DNA of 64,000 nt from the NCBI RefSeq assembly GCF_006170445.1, contig NZ_VCNA01000007.1, positions 186,001 to 250,000 of the forward strand, given 5' to 3'. The position numbers were made by a program, and so were the translations under genes. Below are positions 42,849-51,984 of the stretch, one piece after another. Origin of the DNA: Brevibacillus dissolubilis. Its GTDB lineage: Bacteria > Bacillota > Bacilli > Brevibacillales > Brevibacillaceae. The notes under the pieces were generated by a model. The model was given only the letters and a program-made list of their open reading frames with translations, was not told where the DNA came from and did not search any database. How positions within the stretch are numbered: position 1 is the stretch's first letter; the number at the start of each line of letters is the position of its first letter.

Positions 42849-43028
42849 TGGTTGACTCCTCCGTGTCTTCTGTACTAAACGTCCTACATAATTCCATTTT
42901 AAATATTATACCAAATCTTTCGCACATTTCTCGTCGTTTTTTGTCAAAATTTCATGCAAAAAGCTTGGCTTGATCATATATATATGAAGAACAATGCGAT
43001 TTTTGTAAAAAAAGTGTGATTTCCAAGA

Positions 43029-43053
43029 AGGATTTTTCTGAATTTTCGAGAAT
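43029..43053 (+). promoter_or_regulatory. Candidate sigma-H promoter of hpf
   Basis: AGGATTT, 14 bp, GAAT resembles the sigma-H consensus (AGGAWWW with GAAT), with one mismatch, 34 bp before the hpf start. In B. subtilis yvyD is under sigma-B and sigma-H. Confidence 0.4.
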
Positions 43054-43086
43054 ATATATATCACAGGACGGAAGGAGGTCATACTC

Positions 43087-43632
43087 ATGAACTTTCATAT
43101 TCGTGGAGAAAACATTCAGGTAACCGCTGCTCTCAGAGACTATGCGGAGAAGAAGATTGGACGCCTCGACCGCTATTTTGACCAAGACCATTCCCTTGAT
43201 GTACATGTGACCATGCGCGTGCTGCGCGGAGACAGTACCATTGAGGTATCCATGACCATGGGGAGTGTGATTGTCAGGGCCGAAGAAACTCATGAGGACA
43301 TGTACGCCGCCATCGATCTCGTCACCGAGAAGCTGGAGCGGCAGATGCGCAAGCACAAGACCAAACTGGGGCGAAAAATCCGTGTAGAGGCCGGGACGAA
43401 GCTAGCCTTCCGTGAGACCTCACCTGTAGCGCTTTTTGAAGAAGATGAAGTAGATATTGAAATCGTGCGCACCAAGCGCTTTGACTTAAAACCGATGGAT
43501 TCAGAAGAAGCTGTCTTACAGATGGATATGCTGGGTCATAACTTTTTCGTCTTTCACAACAGTGAGACCGATTCGGTCAATGTCGTATATCGTCGAAATG
43601 ACGGCAAATACGGGCTGATTGAACCGGCATAA
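43087..43632 (+). CDS. hpf: Long-form ribosome hibernation promoting factor
   Basis: 181 residues: an N-terminal S30AE/YfiA domain (1-100; MNFHIRGENIQVTAALRDYAEKKIGRLDRYFD) and the C-terminal dimerisation domain (about 120-181; VRTKRFDLKPMDSEEAVLQMDMLGHNFFVF). It is the long type, which alone joins 70S ribosomes into 100S dimers in stationary phase. GGAAGGAGG lies 8 bp before ATG. It precedes secA as in B. subtilis (yvyD). Confidence 0.95.
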   Translation: MNFHIRGENIQVTAALRDYAEKKIGRLDRYFDQDHSLDVHVTMRVLRGDSTIEVSMTMGSVIVRAEETHEDMYAAIDLVTEKLERQMRKHKTKLGRKIRVEAGTKLAFRETSPVALFEEDEVDIEIVRTKRFDLKPMDSEEAVLQMDMLGHNFFVFHNSETDSVNVVYRRNDGKYGLIEPA

Positions 43633-43776
43633 GTCGAAAATTCGTTACAGGGGAGCGTCAATCGGCGTCTCCCCTTACTTGTGTTTAATTGTGTTACTCT
43701 GTAAAATAGATAGTTAGTATAGTATGGAGATAGACTGGCTTCCCAAAGAGGGAACCATGGAAGGGGTGCCCCTGTA

Positions 43777-46269
43777 ATGCTAGGACTGGTAAAGAAGATT
43801 TTTGGCGACTCAAATGAACGTGAAGTAAAGAAAATGTTCAAGCGCGTCGAGAAAATCAATGCGTTGGAACCGCAGATATCTGCTTTAACCGATGAGCAGC
43901 TTAAAGAAAAAACCTTTGAATTCAAACAACGCCTTCAAAAGGGCGAGACGCTGGACCGCATCCTGAACGAAGCGTTTGCTGTCTGTCGGGAAGCCTCTAA
44001 GCGTGTCCTTGGGATGCGTCACTTCGACGTGCAGCTGATCGGTGGTATGGTGCTGCAGGAAGGCCGCATCGCGGAGATGAAGACGGGGGAAGGTAAAACC
44101 CTCGTAGCTACGCTGGGTACATACCTCAATGCACTCGAAGGCAAAGGCGTACACGTCGTCACCGTCAACGAATACTTGGCTGAGCGTGACTCCGGGATCA
44201 TGGGTGAGCTGTATAATTTCTTGGGCCTCACCGTAGGTATCAACGTCAGTGGGATGAATGCCGAGCAGAAGCGTGAAGCTTATTACTGCGACATTACGTA
44301 CGGAACGAATAATGAGTTCGGCTTTGACTACCTGCGTGACAACATGGTGCTGTACAAAGAGCAGATGGTACAGCGTCCGCTTCATTTTGCCATCATCGAC
44401 GAGGTGGACTCCATCCTCATCGACGAAGCGCGTACACCGCTGATCATCTCGGGTGCGGCGAACCGGACCACGGAACTGTATTACATCTGCGCTCATTTCG
44501 TCAAACGTCTGGAAAGAGATACCGACTTCACCATCGACGAGAAGCTGAAGATCGTCACGCTGACAGATGACGGAATAGGCAAGATTGAAAAGGCATTCAA
44601 CATCAATAACCTTTATGATGTCGAGCATATGGCGCTCAACCATCACATCACCTCTGCACTCAAAGCGGAAGCGCTGTTCAAGCGCGACGTAGACTATGTC
44701 GTGCAGGAAGGCGAAGTCGTGATCGTTGACGAATTCACCGGCCGTCTGATGGTGGGCCGCCGCTATGGCGATGGTCTGCACCAGGCGATTGAGGCAAAAG
44801 AAGGTCTCAAGGTACAGAGCGAGAGCATGACGCTTGCGACCATCACCCTGCAAAACTACTTCCGTATGTATAAGAAGCTGTCCGGTATGACCGGTACGGC
44901 GAAGACGGAAGAAGAAGAGTTCAAAAAAATCTACGGTCTCGACGTTGTGGCCATCCCGACCAACCGTCCGATTGCCCGTATTGACCTGCCTGACGTCATC
45001 TACAAGACCGAAGCAGCGAAATACCGTGCGGTCGTCAATGAGATCGTCGACCGTCATAAAAAAGGACAACCTGTGCTCGTGGGTACGATCTCCATCGAGA
45101 ACTCTGAGCGTCTGTCCCATCTGCTTCGTCAAAAAGGTGTACCGCACAACGTACTCAATGCGAAGCAGCATGCCCGCGAGGCTGATATCGTCGCGCGCGC
45201 CGGCCAATATGGTGCGGTAACCATCGCCACCAACATGGCGGGTCGTGGTACGGACATCAAGCTGGGCTCAGGCGTACCAGAAGTAGGCGGTCTGCACATC
45301 CTAGGTACGGAGCGCCACGAGAGCCGCCGGATCGACAACCAGCTGCGTGGTCGTGCCGGACGTCAGGGTGACCCTGGTTCCTCCTCCTTCTTCCTGTCGC
45401 TTGAAGACGAGCTGATGCGCCGTTTCGGTGCAGAGAACATCATGGCGATGATGGACCGCCTCGGTATGGAGGAAGATGTGCCAATCGAGAGCCGTCTCGT
45501 ATCCAAAGCGGTTGAGTCTGCACAAAAACGCGTAGAGGGCAGCAACTTTGACGCTCGTAAAGGGGTTCTCCAGTACGACGACGTCATGAACCAACAGCGT
45601 GAGGTTATCTATAAACAGCGCCGTGATATCCTTGAAAAAGAGGATCTGCGCGATATCGTCGTCAAGATGATCAAGAGCGTGATCGAGCGTCTCGTCACCG
45701 CTTATTGTCCAAGAGAAGAGGTACCGGAAGAGTGGGACATCAAGAGCCTGCTGGAATCTGCCAACAATGCCTTCCTGCGAGATGAGAGGATCACTCTCAA
45801 AGACCTCAAAGGAAAAGAAGCAGAAGAAATCCTGGAGCTCTTCGAAACAGAAGCGATGCGTCAATACGAGCAGCGCGAAAAAGAAATCGGCCACAACATG
45901 CGTGAGTTCGAGAAAGTTATCGTACTCCGTGCGGTCGACAGCAAATGGATGGATCACATCGATTCCATGGAACAGCTTCGTCAAGGTATCCATCTGCGTG
46001 CTTATGCGCAGAACGATCCGCTCCGCGAATACCAGTTCGAGGGCTATGAGATGTTCCAATCCATGATTGCCAACATCGAAGAAGAAGTGGCGATGTACGT
46101 CATGAAGTCTGAGGTAAGCCAAAACCTTGAGCGTCAAGACGTGATCCGAGGCACAGTAGGTGATAATCTGGTGACGACCGGCCCGTCCGACCGTCCAGAT
46201 CCAGAAACCTCCGGGGATGCCGATCCAGGCAACCGTGCCCAACGCCGCGCCAAAAAGAAAAATAAATAA
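43777..46269 (+). CDS. secA: Preprotein translocase ATPase SecA, lacking C-terminal zinc motif
   Basis: 830 residues. The motor is complete: Walker A in MKTGEGKT (about 100-108), [21 protein letters not shown] (about 205), the preprotein-crosslinking domain, [11 protein letters not shown] and [12 protein letters not shown] in nucleotide-binding fold 2, and the scaffold region ending ERQDV. The end reads [14 protein letters not shown], basic and without the CxCxSGxxxxxCxG zinc finger that ends most housekeeping SecA proteins. Position between hpf and prfB marks it as the housekeeping copy. It drives Sec export of the many secreted proteins here. Confidence 0.96.
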   Translation: MLGLVKKIFGDSNEREVKKMFKRVEKINALEPQISALTDEQLKEKTFEFKQRLQKGETLDRILNEAFAVCREASKRVLGMRHFDVQLIGGMVLQEGRIAEMKTGEGKTLVATLGTYLNALEGKGVHVVTVNEYLAERDSGIMGELYNFLGLTVGINVSGMNAEQKREAYYCDITYGTNNEFGFDYLRDNMVLYKEQMVQRPLHFAIIDEVDSILIDEARTPLIISGAANRTTELYYICAHFVKRLERDTDFTIDEKLKIVTLTDDGIGKIEKAFNINNLYDVEHMALNHHITSALKAEALFKRDVDYVVQEGEVVIVDEFTGRLMVGRRYGDGLHQAIEAKEGLKVQSESMTLATITLQNYFRMYKKLSGMTGTAKTEEEEFKKIYGLDVVAIPTNRPIARIDLPDVIYKTEAAKYRAVVNEIVDRHKKGQPVLVGTISIENSERLSHLLRQKGVPHNVLNAKQHAREADIVARAGQYGAVTIATNMAGRGTDIKLGSGVPEVGGLHILGTERHESRRIDNQLRGRAGRQGDPGSSSFFLSLEDELMRRFGAENIMAMMDRLGMEEDVPIESRLVSKAVESAQKRVEGSNFDARKGVLQYDDVMNQQREVIYKQRRDILEKEDLRDIVVKMIKSVIERLVTAYCPREEVPEEWDIKSLLESANNAFLRDERITLKDLKGKEAEEILELFETEAMRQYEQREKEIGHNMREFEKVIVLRAVDSKWMDHIDSMEQLRQGIHLRAYAQNDPLREYQFEGYEMFQSMIANIEEEVAMYVMKSEVSQNLERQDVIRGTVGDNLVTTGPSDRPDPETSGDADPGNRAQRRAKKKNK

Positions 46270-46289
46270 GAGCGAAGCACCGTTATACG

Positions 46290-46333
46290 ATGCCACCCAC
46301 TTTCCTTTTCCGGGGAAGGAGGGTGGCATTTTA
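46290..46333 (+). terminator. secA terminator
   Basis: ATGCCACCC and GGGTGGCAT pair perfectly, with an inner CTTTCC/GGGGAAG stem, then TTTTA. The T run is short. Confidence 0.7.
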
Positions 46334-46349
46334 CAAAAGGAGGGGTCAT

Positions 46350-47336
46350 GTGCGTAAGCTGTCCGCGACGGAATACTTGATTTTGCTGAATATGCTGATG
46401 CTCGCGGTCGTGTCTGTGTTCATCTACAGTAAACTGAGCGGGATGAAGACAGAACGGTCGACCGTACAGGAACCGTTGCCTCCAAGCAAGTATCATTTTG
46501 CCTTGGTCTATCCAGAGGAGAAGAATCCGTACTGGGATCAGGTGAAAAAGGGAATGACAAGCGCTATCGGAAATCAGACCATCTCGTTTGAGTATCTGGG
46601 GCCGGAGACGTCGGATATGGTGGAACAGCTTGATCTGTTGAACCGGGCGATTGCGAGCAGAGTGGATGGGATCATCGTGCAGGGGATGAATGAAGAAGCC
46701 TTCACGCCTGTGATCAACCAAGCGATGAAACGGGGCATTCCGGTAATCACCATCGACAGTGACGCACCGGCGAGTGAGCGTATCGCCTATATCGGCTCGG
46801 ATAATGATCAGGCCGGGGTGATGGTCGGGGAACATCTGGCGGAGGTGATGAGGGGGCGCGGAGAGTTGGCCGTGATTCTGGGGAATTTTCATGCGACGAA
46901 CCAGCGTCAGAGGCTAAAAGGCTTGCAGAAGGTGTTAGCCAAGTACCCGGACATGCACCTGCGGATCGTGCAGGACTCACAGGCTGATCAGTTCCTCGCA
47001 GCCAGCCTGACGACGCGATTGCTCACTGAGTATCCCGAGCTGGATGCTATCGTCGGATTGTCTGCATGGGACGGGCCGGGGATCGGACAAGCGGTAAAGC
47101 GCTTACAGAAGAGTGACGAGGTGTATGTCGTCGCTTTTAACCCATTGCCGGAGACGCGGCTCTATGTCGGAGAAGGTGCCGTCGATGCGATTGTAGCGGA
47201 AGACCCGAGGACGATGGGGGAGAAGTCATTTCAGCTCATGCAAGATGTCAAGCAGGGCAAGCAGGTCCCATCCGAGGTCTACACAGAGGTACGCTTGTGG
47301 ACAGGCCCAGGATTGAATCAGATGGAAAAGTGGTGA
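46350..47336 (+). CDS. Membrane-anchored sugar-binding sensor protein, XylFII-like
   Basis: 328 residues from GTG 46350, 6 bp after AAAGGAGG; the frame extends into the secA terminator upstream, which is rejected. One N-terminal membrane anchor (YLILLNMLMLAVVSVFIYS) replaces a cleaved signal. The rest is a type I periplasmic-binding (ribose/xylose) fold: HFALVYPEEKNPYWDQVKKGM, DGIIVQGMNEEAFTPVINQA, IPVITIDSDAP, VVAFNPLPETRLYV. It is followed 6 bp later by a LytS-type kinase and a YesN-type regulator, the XylFII-LytS-YesN layout described for D-xylose sensing in Clostridium beijerinckii. It should sense sugar and pass the signal to the kinase. Confidence 0.85.
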   Translation: MRKLSATEYLILLNMLMLAVVSVFIYSKLSGMKTERSTVQEPLPPSKYHFALVYPEEKNPYWDQVKKGMTSAIGNQTISFEYLGPETSDMVEQLDLLNRAIASRVDGIIVQGMNEEAFTPVINQAMKRGIPVITIDSDAPASERIAYIGSDNDQAGVMVGEHLAEVMRGRGELAVILGNFHATNQRQRLKGLQKVLAKYPDMHLRIVQDSQADQFLAASLTTRLLTEYPELDAIVGLSAWDGPGIGQAVKRLQKSDEVYVVAFNPLPETRLYVGEGAVDAIVAEDPRTMGEKSFQLMQDVKQGKQVPSEVYTEVRLWTGPGLNQMEKW

Positions 47337-47342
47337 GAAACG

Positions 47343-49025
47343 ATGCGGGTGATTCGAACCATTCGAACGAAGCTGTTGGCGGCGTTTTTGGTGATCATTA
47401 TTACGCTGATCCAGGTATCATACTTTTTGTATCATTCTAATCAAATCTATATCAACGATTATGACGAGATTCTGCGCCGGTTTCTGCTGCTCAATGAAAT
47501 CACGCAGACCTCACGTGATATGAGTAAGACCGTCGCCATGCAGCTGCAGAACCCGGGCCCGCGCTATCTGAGTGAATATGCCGCGCTTAAGCAGACGCTG
47601 CTGACCGATCAGGGGAAGATTGGGACGTTTTTTACCGATCCGAATAATCAATTGGCTGTAAATAACTATAAAAATATCATTACGAGTTACATCGAACTGG
47701 CGGATATGGTGATCAGCCATAAGCAGCTGGAGGACACGGAGCGTTATGCAAAGGAGTATCAGGAGCTGGAGAACCTTAAGCGGTATTTGCAAGAGTACGC
47801 ACAGAGCCTCTACGATATCGAATTGACCAACTACCATCGCTTTTATGCCGACACGGTGAAGGAAAACGAGTCTCTGCGCGAACTGAGCACGCTGATGATC
47901 ATCTGTACGGCGGGATTTAGTATTTTGTTCGTCTTTTGGTTCTCGACGGGGATCAGCAGGCCGATTACCAGACTGGCGAATGCGGCGAAGCGGTCGTATC
48001 TGCGCAACGGGGTGTTTCATTTTCAGCCGGTCGAAGTGAACAGCGGGGATGAGGTGGAGATTCTGGCTCAGTCGTTCAACACGATGGGGCAGAACATTCA
48101 GCACATGGTCAGCGAGATGAACAACAAGGCTGAGCTGGTGATTCAGCTGCAAAAGCAAGAGGTGGAGAATCTGGAGGTCAACCATCTGCTCAAGGAGATG
48201 GAGCTGAAGGCACTGCAGAATCAGATTCACCCGCATTTTTTATTTAATACGCTGAATGTCATCTCCAAGCTGGCCTATATCGAAGGGGCGGAGCGGTCAA
48301 GTGAGCTGATGATCTCATTGTCCAACCTGCTGCGATACAATCTGCGCCGCATCGATGCTCCGGTGACGGTCTCAGAAGAGCTGAATCATGTGAAGGAATA
48401 TATCCGGATTCAGGAGACGCGGTTCGGGGAGCGGGTACGCTTCGTCTGTGAGGCTGACCCGGCCCTGCTCGATGTGGAGATTCCGTGCCTGACGATACAG
48501 CCGCTGGTGGAGAATGCATTTATCCACGGGATTGAGGAGTATGAGGAAGGCGGGACGATCACGGTCAGGGTGTATCGGGAGAGTGGATGGAGTGGATTAG
48601 CAGGAGCGCATAGCGGAGTTGGCACAATGGACGGCAGGTATGAGACTGAGGCGACAGCATCCGCCGAGACAACATCGACTGAGACACCGGCCATCCGGAC
48701 AAGTCCTACAGCCGTCGTCGAAATCTCAGACAACGGCCTCGGCATGAGCGAAGACACGCTGAAGCGCCTGATGCGGATGGAGCAGAACCAGCAGACAGGC
48801 GAGCCTAAGCGTGCGCAGGGGCATTCGACTGGGATTGGGCTGCGTAATGTGGTGAAGCGATTGATGTTTTTCTGTAAAAAAGAACAAGTCGAGCAAGTGA
48901 TCCAGATCGAGAGTAAGGCCGGGATGGGGACGACGATCCGCCTGTTTTTGCCGCTCGATCCACCGATGGTGACAGAGATGAAGGAGGGGGCAGTCTATGA
49001 GCTTGAAGCTGATTCTCGCGGATGA
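47343..49025 (+). CDS. LytS/YesM-type sensor histidine kinase
   Basis: 560 residues: membrane helix 1 (about 8-28), an extracytoplasmic helical region of about 150 residues, membrane helix 2 (about 180-200), HAMP (about 200-255; ISRPITRLANAAKRS), then the His_kinase motif ALQNQIHPHFLFNTLN with phospho-acceptor His near 299 and a GHKL ATPase (VENAFIHGI, DNGLGM, GIGLRNV). A Thr/Ala/Ser-rich insertion (about 415-455) lies in the ATPase. It probably docks with the XylFII-like protein outside the membrane. Confidence 0.9.
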   Translation: MRVIRTIRTKLLAAFLVIIITLIQVSYFLYHSNQIYINDYDEILRRFLLLNEITQTSRDMSKTVAMQLQNPGPRYLSEYAALKQTLLTDQGKIGTFFTDPNNQLAVNNYKNIITSYIELADMVISHKQLEDTERYAKEYQELENLKRYLQEYAQSLYDIELTNYHRFYADTVKENESLRELSTLMIICTAGFSILFVFWFSTGISRPITRLANAAKRSYLRNGVFHFQPVEVNSGDEVEILAQSFNTMGQNIQHMVSEMNNKAELVIQLQKQEVENLEVNHLLKEMELKALQNQIHPHFLFNTLNVISKLAYIEGAERSSELMISLSNLLRYNLRRIDAPVTVSEELNHVKEYIRIQETRFGERVRFVCEADPALLDVEIPCLTIQPLVENAFIHGIEEYEEGGTITVRVYRESGWSGLAGAHSGVGTMDGRYETEATASAETTSTETPAIRTSPTAVVEISDNGLGMSEDTLKRLMRMEQNQQTGEPKRAQGHSTGIGLRNVVKRLMFFCKKEQVEQVIQIESKAGMGTTIRLFLPLDPPMVTEMKEGAVYELEADSRG

Positions 49026-50577
49026 CGAACAGATCGAGCGCGAGGTTCTGAAGATGATTATTTCGCGGGCGTTGCCAGAGGTGACGATTGTGGCTGAAGC
49101 CAAGAACGGCAGACAAGCCGTCGAACTGGGACGTGAGCATCGACCTGACATCATGATGATGGATATCAAAATGCCGGGGATGGACGGGCTGACGGCGATC
49201 CGTGAGCTGCGTGAAGAGTTGCCTATGACCAAATTCATCCTCGTCTCTGCCTACGATTACTTCGACTATGCCCAAGAAGCGGTCAGTCTGGGGGTCAAAG
49301 AGTACGTGCTCAAGCCTGCCAGCAATCAAAAGGTGGTCGAAACCATCCAGCGTATCATCCAAGAGATCGAGCAGGAGCGCTCCCGCCATGAGGAGGAACA
49401 GCAGCTTCGGGAACGGCTGGCACAGATGCTCCCGCTGGTGGAGAACGAGCTGACCACCCTGTTGATGCTCGATAACCAGCTCGACTCGTACCATACCTAT
49501 GCCGATGTGCTCCAGCTCTCTGAGGTAAAAGGCTTCGCGATCGTCGCGGCCTTTCACCCGGTAGAGGAGTGGATGAAGGAGGCAGACCCGGCTCTTTTTC
49601 ATCTAGAGAAGCAAGCCTGCTATGACAAGCTGCGCGAAAAAGCCAAGGAGTGGGCGGACTGTCTGGTCAGCCCGATGCTGTGGCAGCAGACCACTCTGTT
49701 CGTGCTGACAGATGAGGGCAGACAGGCTGAGTACTCTGCACGGGTGGAAGCGATCAAGTTGGCGCGGCGTCTGGCCAATCTGTTTGCCCAAGGGCCTGTC
49801 CGCGTGCGGTTTGGTATCGGAAACCGCTATGACGGCTTTGACGGTTTGCAGAAATCGTATCAGGAGGCTGTCATGGCGGTTAAGGACCCGTCCGTGCCTG
49901 CCGTGGTGCATCACTATGCCGACTTGCCGCTGACCGTGAAGAGCTATGACTATTCCTTCGAGCAGGAGCGGGTGCTGCTGGAGAAGATCAGACTGGGACG
50001 GACCGAAGAGAGCCTGCTTTTGTTCCACCGCATGCTGGAGGCGGCAAGCCAAGCCTCACAGGGCGAGATCCGCTATGTTCGCCGATTTCTGATCGAGTGC
50101 CTGACCGTCATCTCCCGCGTGGCACTGGACTATCAGCTGTCACTGACGCAATTCTCGCAGTATTCCTTTGACACGATCACGACGGTAGCGGAGGCGAGAC
50201 AGACGGGAGAGTACTGGATTCGCCAGATCAGCGGCCAGATCAACGAGGAGCGCTCGCGTAAAATGGGCAATGTGCTCGAACAGGTAAAAGACTACCTCCA
50301 GCGCAACTACTCCAAAGATATCAAGCTCGAAGAAGTGGCCGAGCAGTTCCACCTCAGCCCCTACTATCTCAGCAAGATGTTCAGCCAGCAGTGCGGCATC
50401 ACCTTCATCGACTACCTCACCCAGCTGCGGATCGAGCAGGCCAAGCGCTACCTCGCCCACTCGGAAAAAGGATTAAAAGAAATCGCCATCGAGGTCGGAT
50501 ACGCCAACCCGAACTATTTTAGCCGGGTGTTCAAAAAGGTAACAGGACAAGCCCCCAGCGAGTACAGACGGGACTAG
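48997..50577 (+). CDS. YesN/AraC-type response regulator
   Basis: 526 residues, overlapping the kinase gene by 29 bp. A receiver domain (1-120; LILADDEQIEREVL, phospho-acceptor Asp in IMMMDIKMPGMDG, Lys in VLKPA), a central helical region, and two AraC helix-turn-helix units at the C-terminus (about 425-525; LEEVAEQFHLSPYYLSKMF, IDYLTQLRIEQAKRYL, IAIEVGYANPNYFSRVFKK). It should activate the xylFGH-type transporter 165 bp downstream when the sensor sees sugar. Confidence 0.92.
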   Translation: MSLKLILADDEQIEREVLKMIISRALPEVTIVAEAKNGRQAVELGREHRPDIMMMDIKMPGMDGLTAIRELREELPMTKFILVSAYDYFDYAQEAVSLGVKEYVLKPASNQKVVETIQRIIQEIEQERSRHEEEQQLRERLAQMLPLVENELTTLLMLDNQLDSYHTYADVLQLSEVKGFAIVAAFHPVEEWMKEADPALFHLEKQACYDKLREKAKEWADCLVSPMLWQQTTLFVLTDEGRQAEYSARVEAIKLARRLANLFAQGPVRVRFGIGNRYDGFDGLQKSYQEAVMAVKDPSVPAVVHHYADLPLTVKSYDYSFEQERVLLEKIRLGRTEESLLLFHRMLEAASQASQGEIRYVRRFLIECLTVISRVALDYQLSLTQFSQYSFDTITTVAEARQTGEYWIRQISGQINEERSRKMGNVLEQVKDYLQRNYSKDIKLEEVAEQFHLSPYYLSKMFSQQCGITFIDYLTQLRIEQAKRYLAHSEKGLKEIAIEVGYANPNYFSRVFKKVTGQAPSEYRRD

Positions 50578-50619
50578 CACAAAATAGTGCAGAAGATAGC
50601 AAAAAAGGATAGAAGATTC

Positions 50620-50649
50620 TTGCTATGAAAGCGCTCTTTTTACGATAAA
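50620..50649 (+). promoter_or_regulatory. Promoter of the xylose transporter operon
   Basis: TTGCTA, 18 bp, GATAAA. TGAAAGCGCTCTTT in the spacer is a partial cre-like sequence. The weak -35 fits a promoter that needs an activator such as the YesN-type protein. Confidence 0.45.
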
Positions 50650-50657
50650 GTAGTCAA

Positions 50658-50671
50658 TGTAAACGATTACA
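50658..50671. promoter_or_regulatory. CcpA-binding cre site
   Basis: TGTAAACGATTACA matches the catabolite response element (TGWAANCGNTNWCA type) and is palindromic in its outer five bases. It lies just downstream of the promoter, where CcpA would block transcription when glucose is plentiful. Confidence 0.75.
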
Positions 50672-50742
50672 AAACAGATCGACTGAGACTTCAAGACAAC
50701 CAAAATCGAAATAGACGATACGTAAAAAGGGAGAGGGTTTTC

Positions 50743-51843
50743 ATGAAAAAGAAAAGCTATAAACTGATCTGGAACGTTGCAGCCACATCTGTACTCGCAC
50801 TGGCTCTTACCGCATGCGGACAAGGCGCTGTCTCTGAAAATGTCCAACAAGGCGGCGCAGGCGGTGCCACCGGCAAAGACGACGGCAAGCTCGTCATCGG
50901 CTTCTCCATGGACACGCTCAAAGAAGAGCGCTGGCAGAAAGACCGTGAACTTTTTGAAGCAAAAGTAAAAGAACTCGGTGCAGAGGTACTGACCCAGGCA
51001 GCGAATGGCGATGACGCCAAGCAGCTGGCCCAAGCAGAAAACCTCATCTCCCAAGGTGTCGACGTGCTCGTAGTCGTACCGCACAACGCCGAGGCAACAG
51101 CTGCCATCGTAGAAAAAGCACATGCAGCAGGCATCAAGGTCGTCTCCTATGACCGCCTGATCAAGAACTCCGAAGTAGACCTCTACGTTTCCTTCGATAA
51201 CGAAAAAGTAGGCGAAATCCAAGCGAAGGCCATCATCGAAAAAGCACCGACCGGCAACTATGTCTACATCGGTGGTGCTGATACGGACAACAACGCGGTT
51301 CTGTTCCGCAAAGGCGCGATGAACATTCTCGAGCCACTCGCCAAGGAAGGCAAAATCAACATCGTCTTCGATCAGTACTCCAAAGACTGGAAGCCAGAAG
51401 AAGCACTCAAAAACATGGAGAACGCTCTAACCGCCAACAGCAACAACATCCAGGCCGTAGTCGCAGCCAACGACGGTACAGCAGGCGGTGTCATCCAAGC
51501 GCTCACCGCACAAGGTCTCGTCGGCAAAGTACCGGTATCCGGTCAAGACGCGGAGCTGGCTGCCCTGCAACGCATCGTCGAAGGCAAACAGACCATGACC
51601 GTCTACAAACCAATCAAGAAGCTGGCAGACACTGTAGCCGAGCTCTCCGTCAAGCTGGCGAAGAACGAAGCGGTAGAAGCACCTGCCAAAGTCAACAACG
51701 GCAAAATCGATGTGCCATCTCTCCTGCTTGAGCCAGTCGCGGTCAACAAAGACAACGTGGCAGACACTGTCGTCGCAGACGGCTTCCACAAGCTTGAGGA
51801 CGTCTTCAAAAACGTGCCACAGGATCAATGGCCGAAAAAATAG
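50743..51843 (+). CDS. xylF: D-xylose ABC transporter substrate-binding lipoprotein
   Basis: 366 residues. A lipoprotein signal ends LALTACG (lipobox Cys about 26). The mature part follows XylF closely: IGFSMDTLKEERWQKDRELFEAKVKELGAEVL, LISQGVDVLVVVPHNAEA, VSYDRLIKNSEVDLYVSFDN, GADTDNNAVLFRKGAM, AANDGTAGGVIQAL, VSGQDAE. It binds xylose outside the cell. A terminator-like hairpin follows, which would keep this mRNA segment more abundant than the rest. Confidence 0.93.
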   Translation: MKKKSYKLIWNVAATSVLALALTACGQGAVSENVQQGGAGGATGKDDGKLVIGFSMDTLKEERWQKDRELFEAKVKELGAEVLTQAANGDDAKQLAQAENLISQGVDVLVVVPHNAEATAAIVEKAHAAGIKVVSYDRLIKNSEVDLYVSFDNEKVGEIQAKAIIEKAPTGNYVYIGGADTDNNAVLFRKGAMNILEPLAKEGKINIVFDQYSKDWKPEEALKNMENALTANSNNIQAVVAANDGTAGGVIQALTAQGLVGKVPVSGQDAELAALQRIVEGKQTMTVYKPIKKLADTVAELSVKLAKNEAVEAPAKVNNGKIDVPSLLLEPVAVNKDNVADTVVADGFHKLEDVFKNVPQDQWPKK

Positions 51844-51868
51844 ATTCGTGACCAGCATACATGGACGA

Positions 51869-51898
51869 GAAAAGACCGTCAGCTACGGCGGTCTTTTT
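51869..51898 (+). terminator. Partial terminator between xylF and xylG
   Basis: AAAGACCG and CGGTCTTT form an 8-bp stem with a 10-nt loop and five Ts. It probably attenuates transcription so that the binding protein outnumbers the membrane parts. Confidence 0.8.
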
Positions 51899-51984
51899 GT
51901 CCGCACGAAACAAGGCGTATCGAAAGAGAAGGCGGTGCCAAGGAAAGCACCAGCTGTCACAACATGTAACAGGAGGGGTGGTTC

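Noticed and set aside
43777-46269. SecA as an accessory SecA2
   Set aside because: It lacks the zinc tail, but length, complete domains and the hpf-secA neighbourhood fit the housekeeping SecA.
43885-46329. Minus-strand frames of 440 and 342 codons opposite secA
   Set aside because: Antisense of secA; no start signals or recognisable domains.
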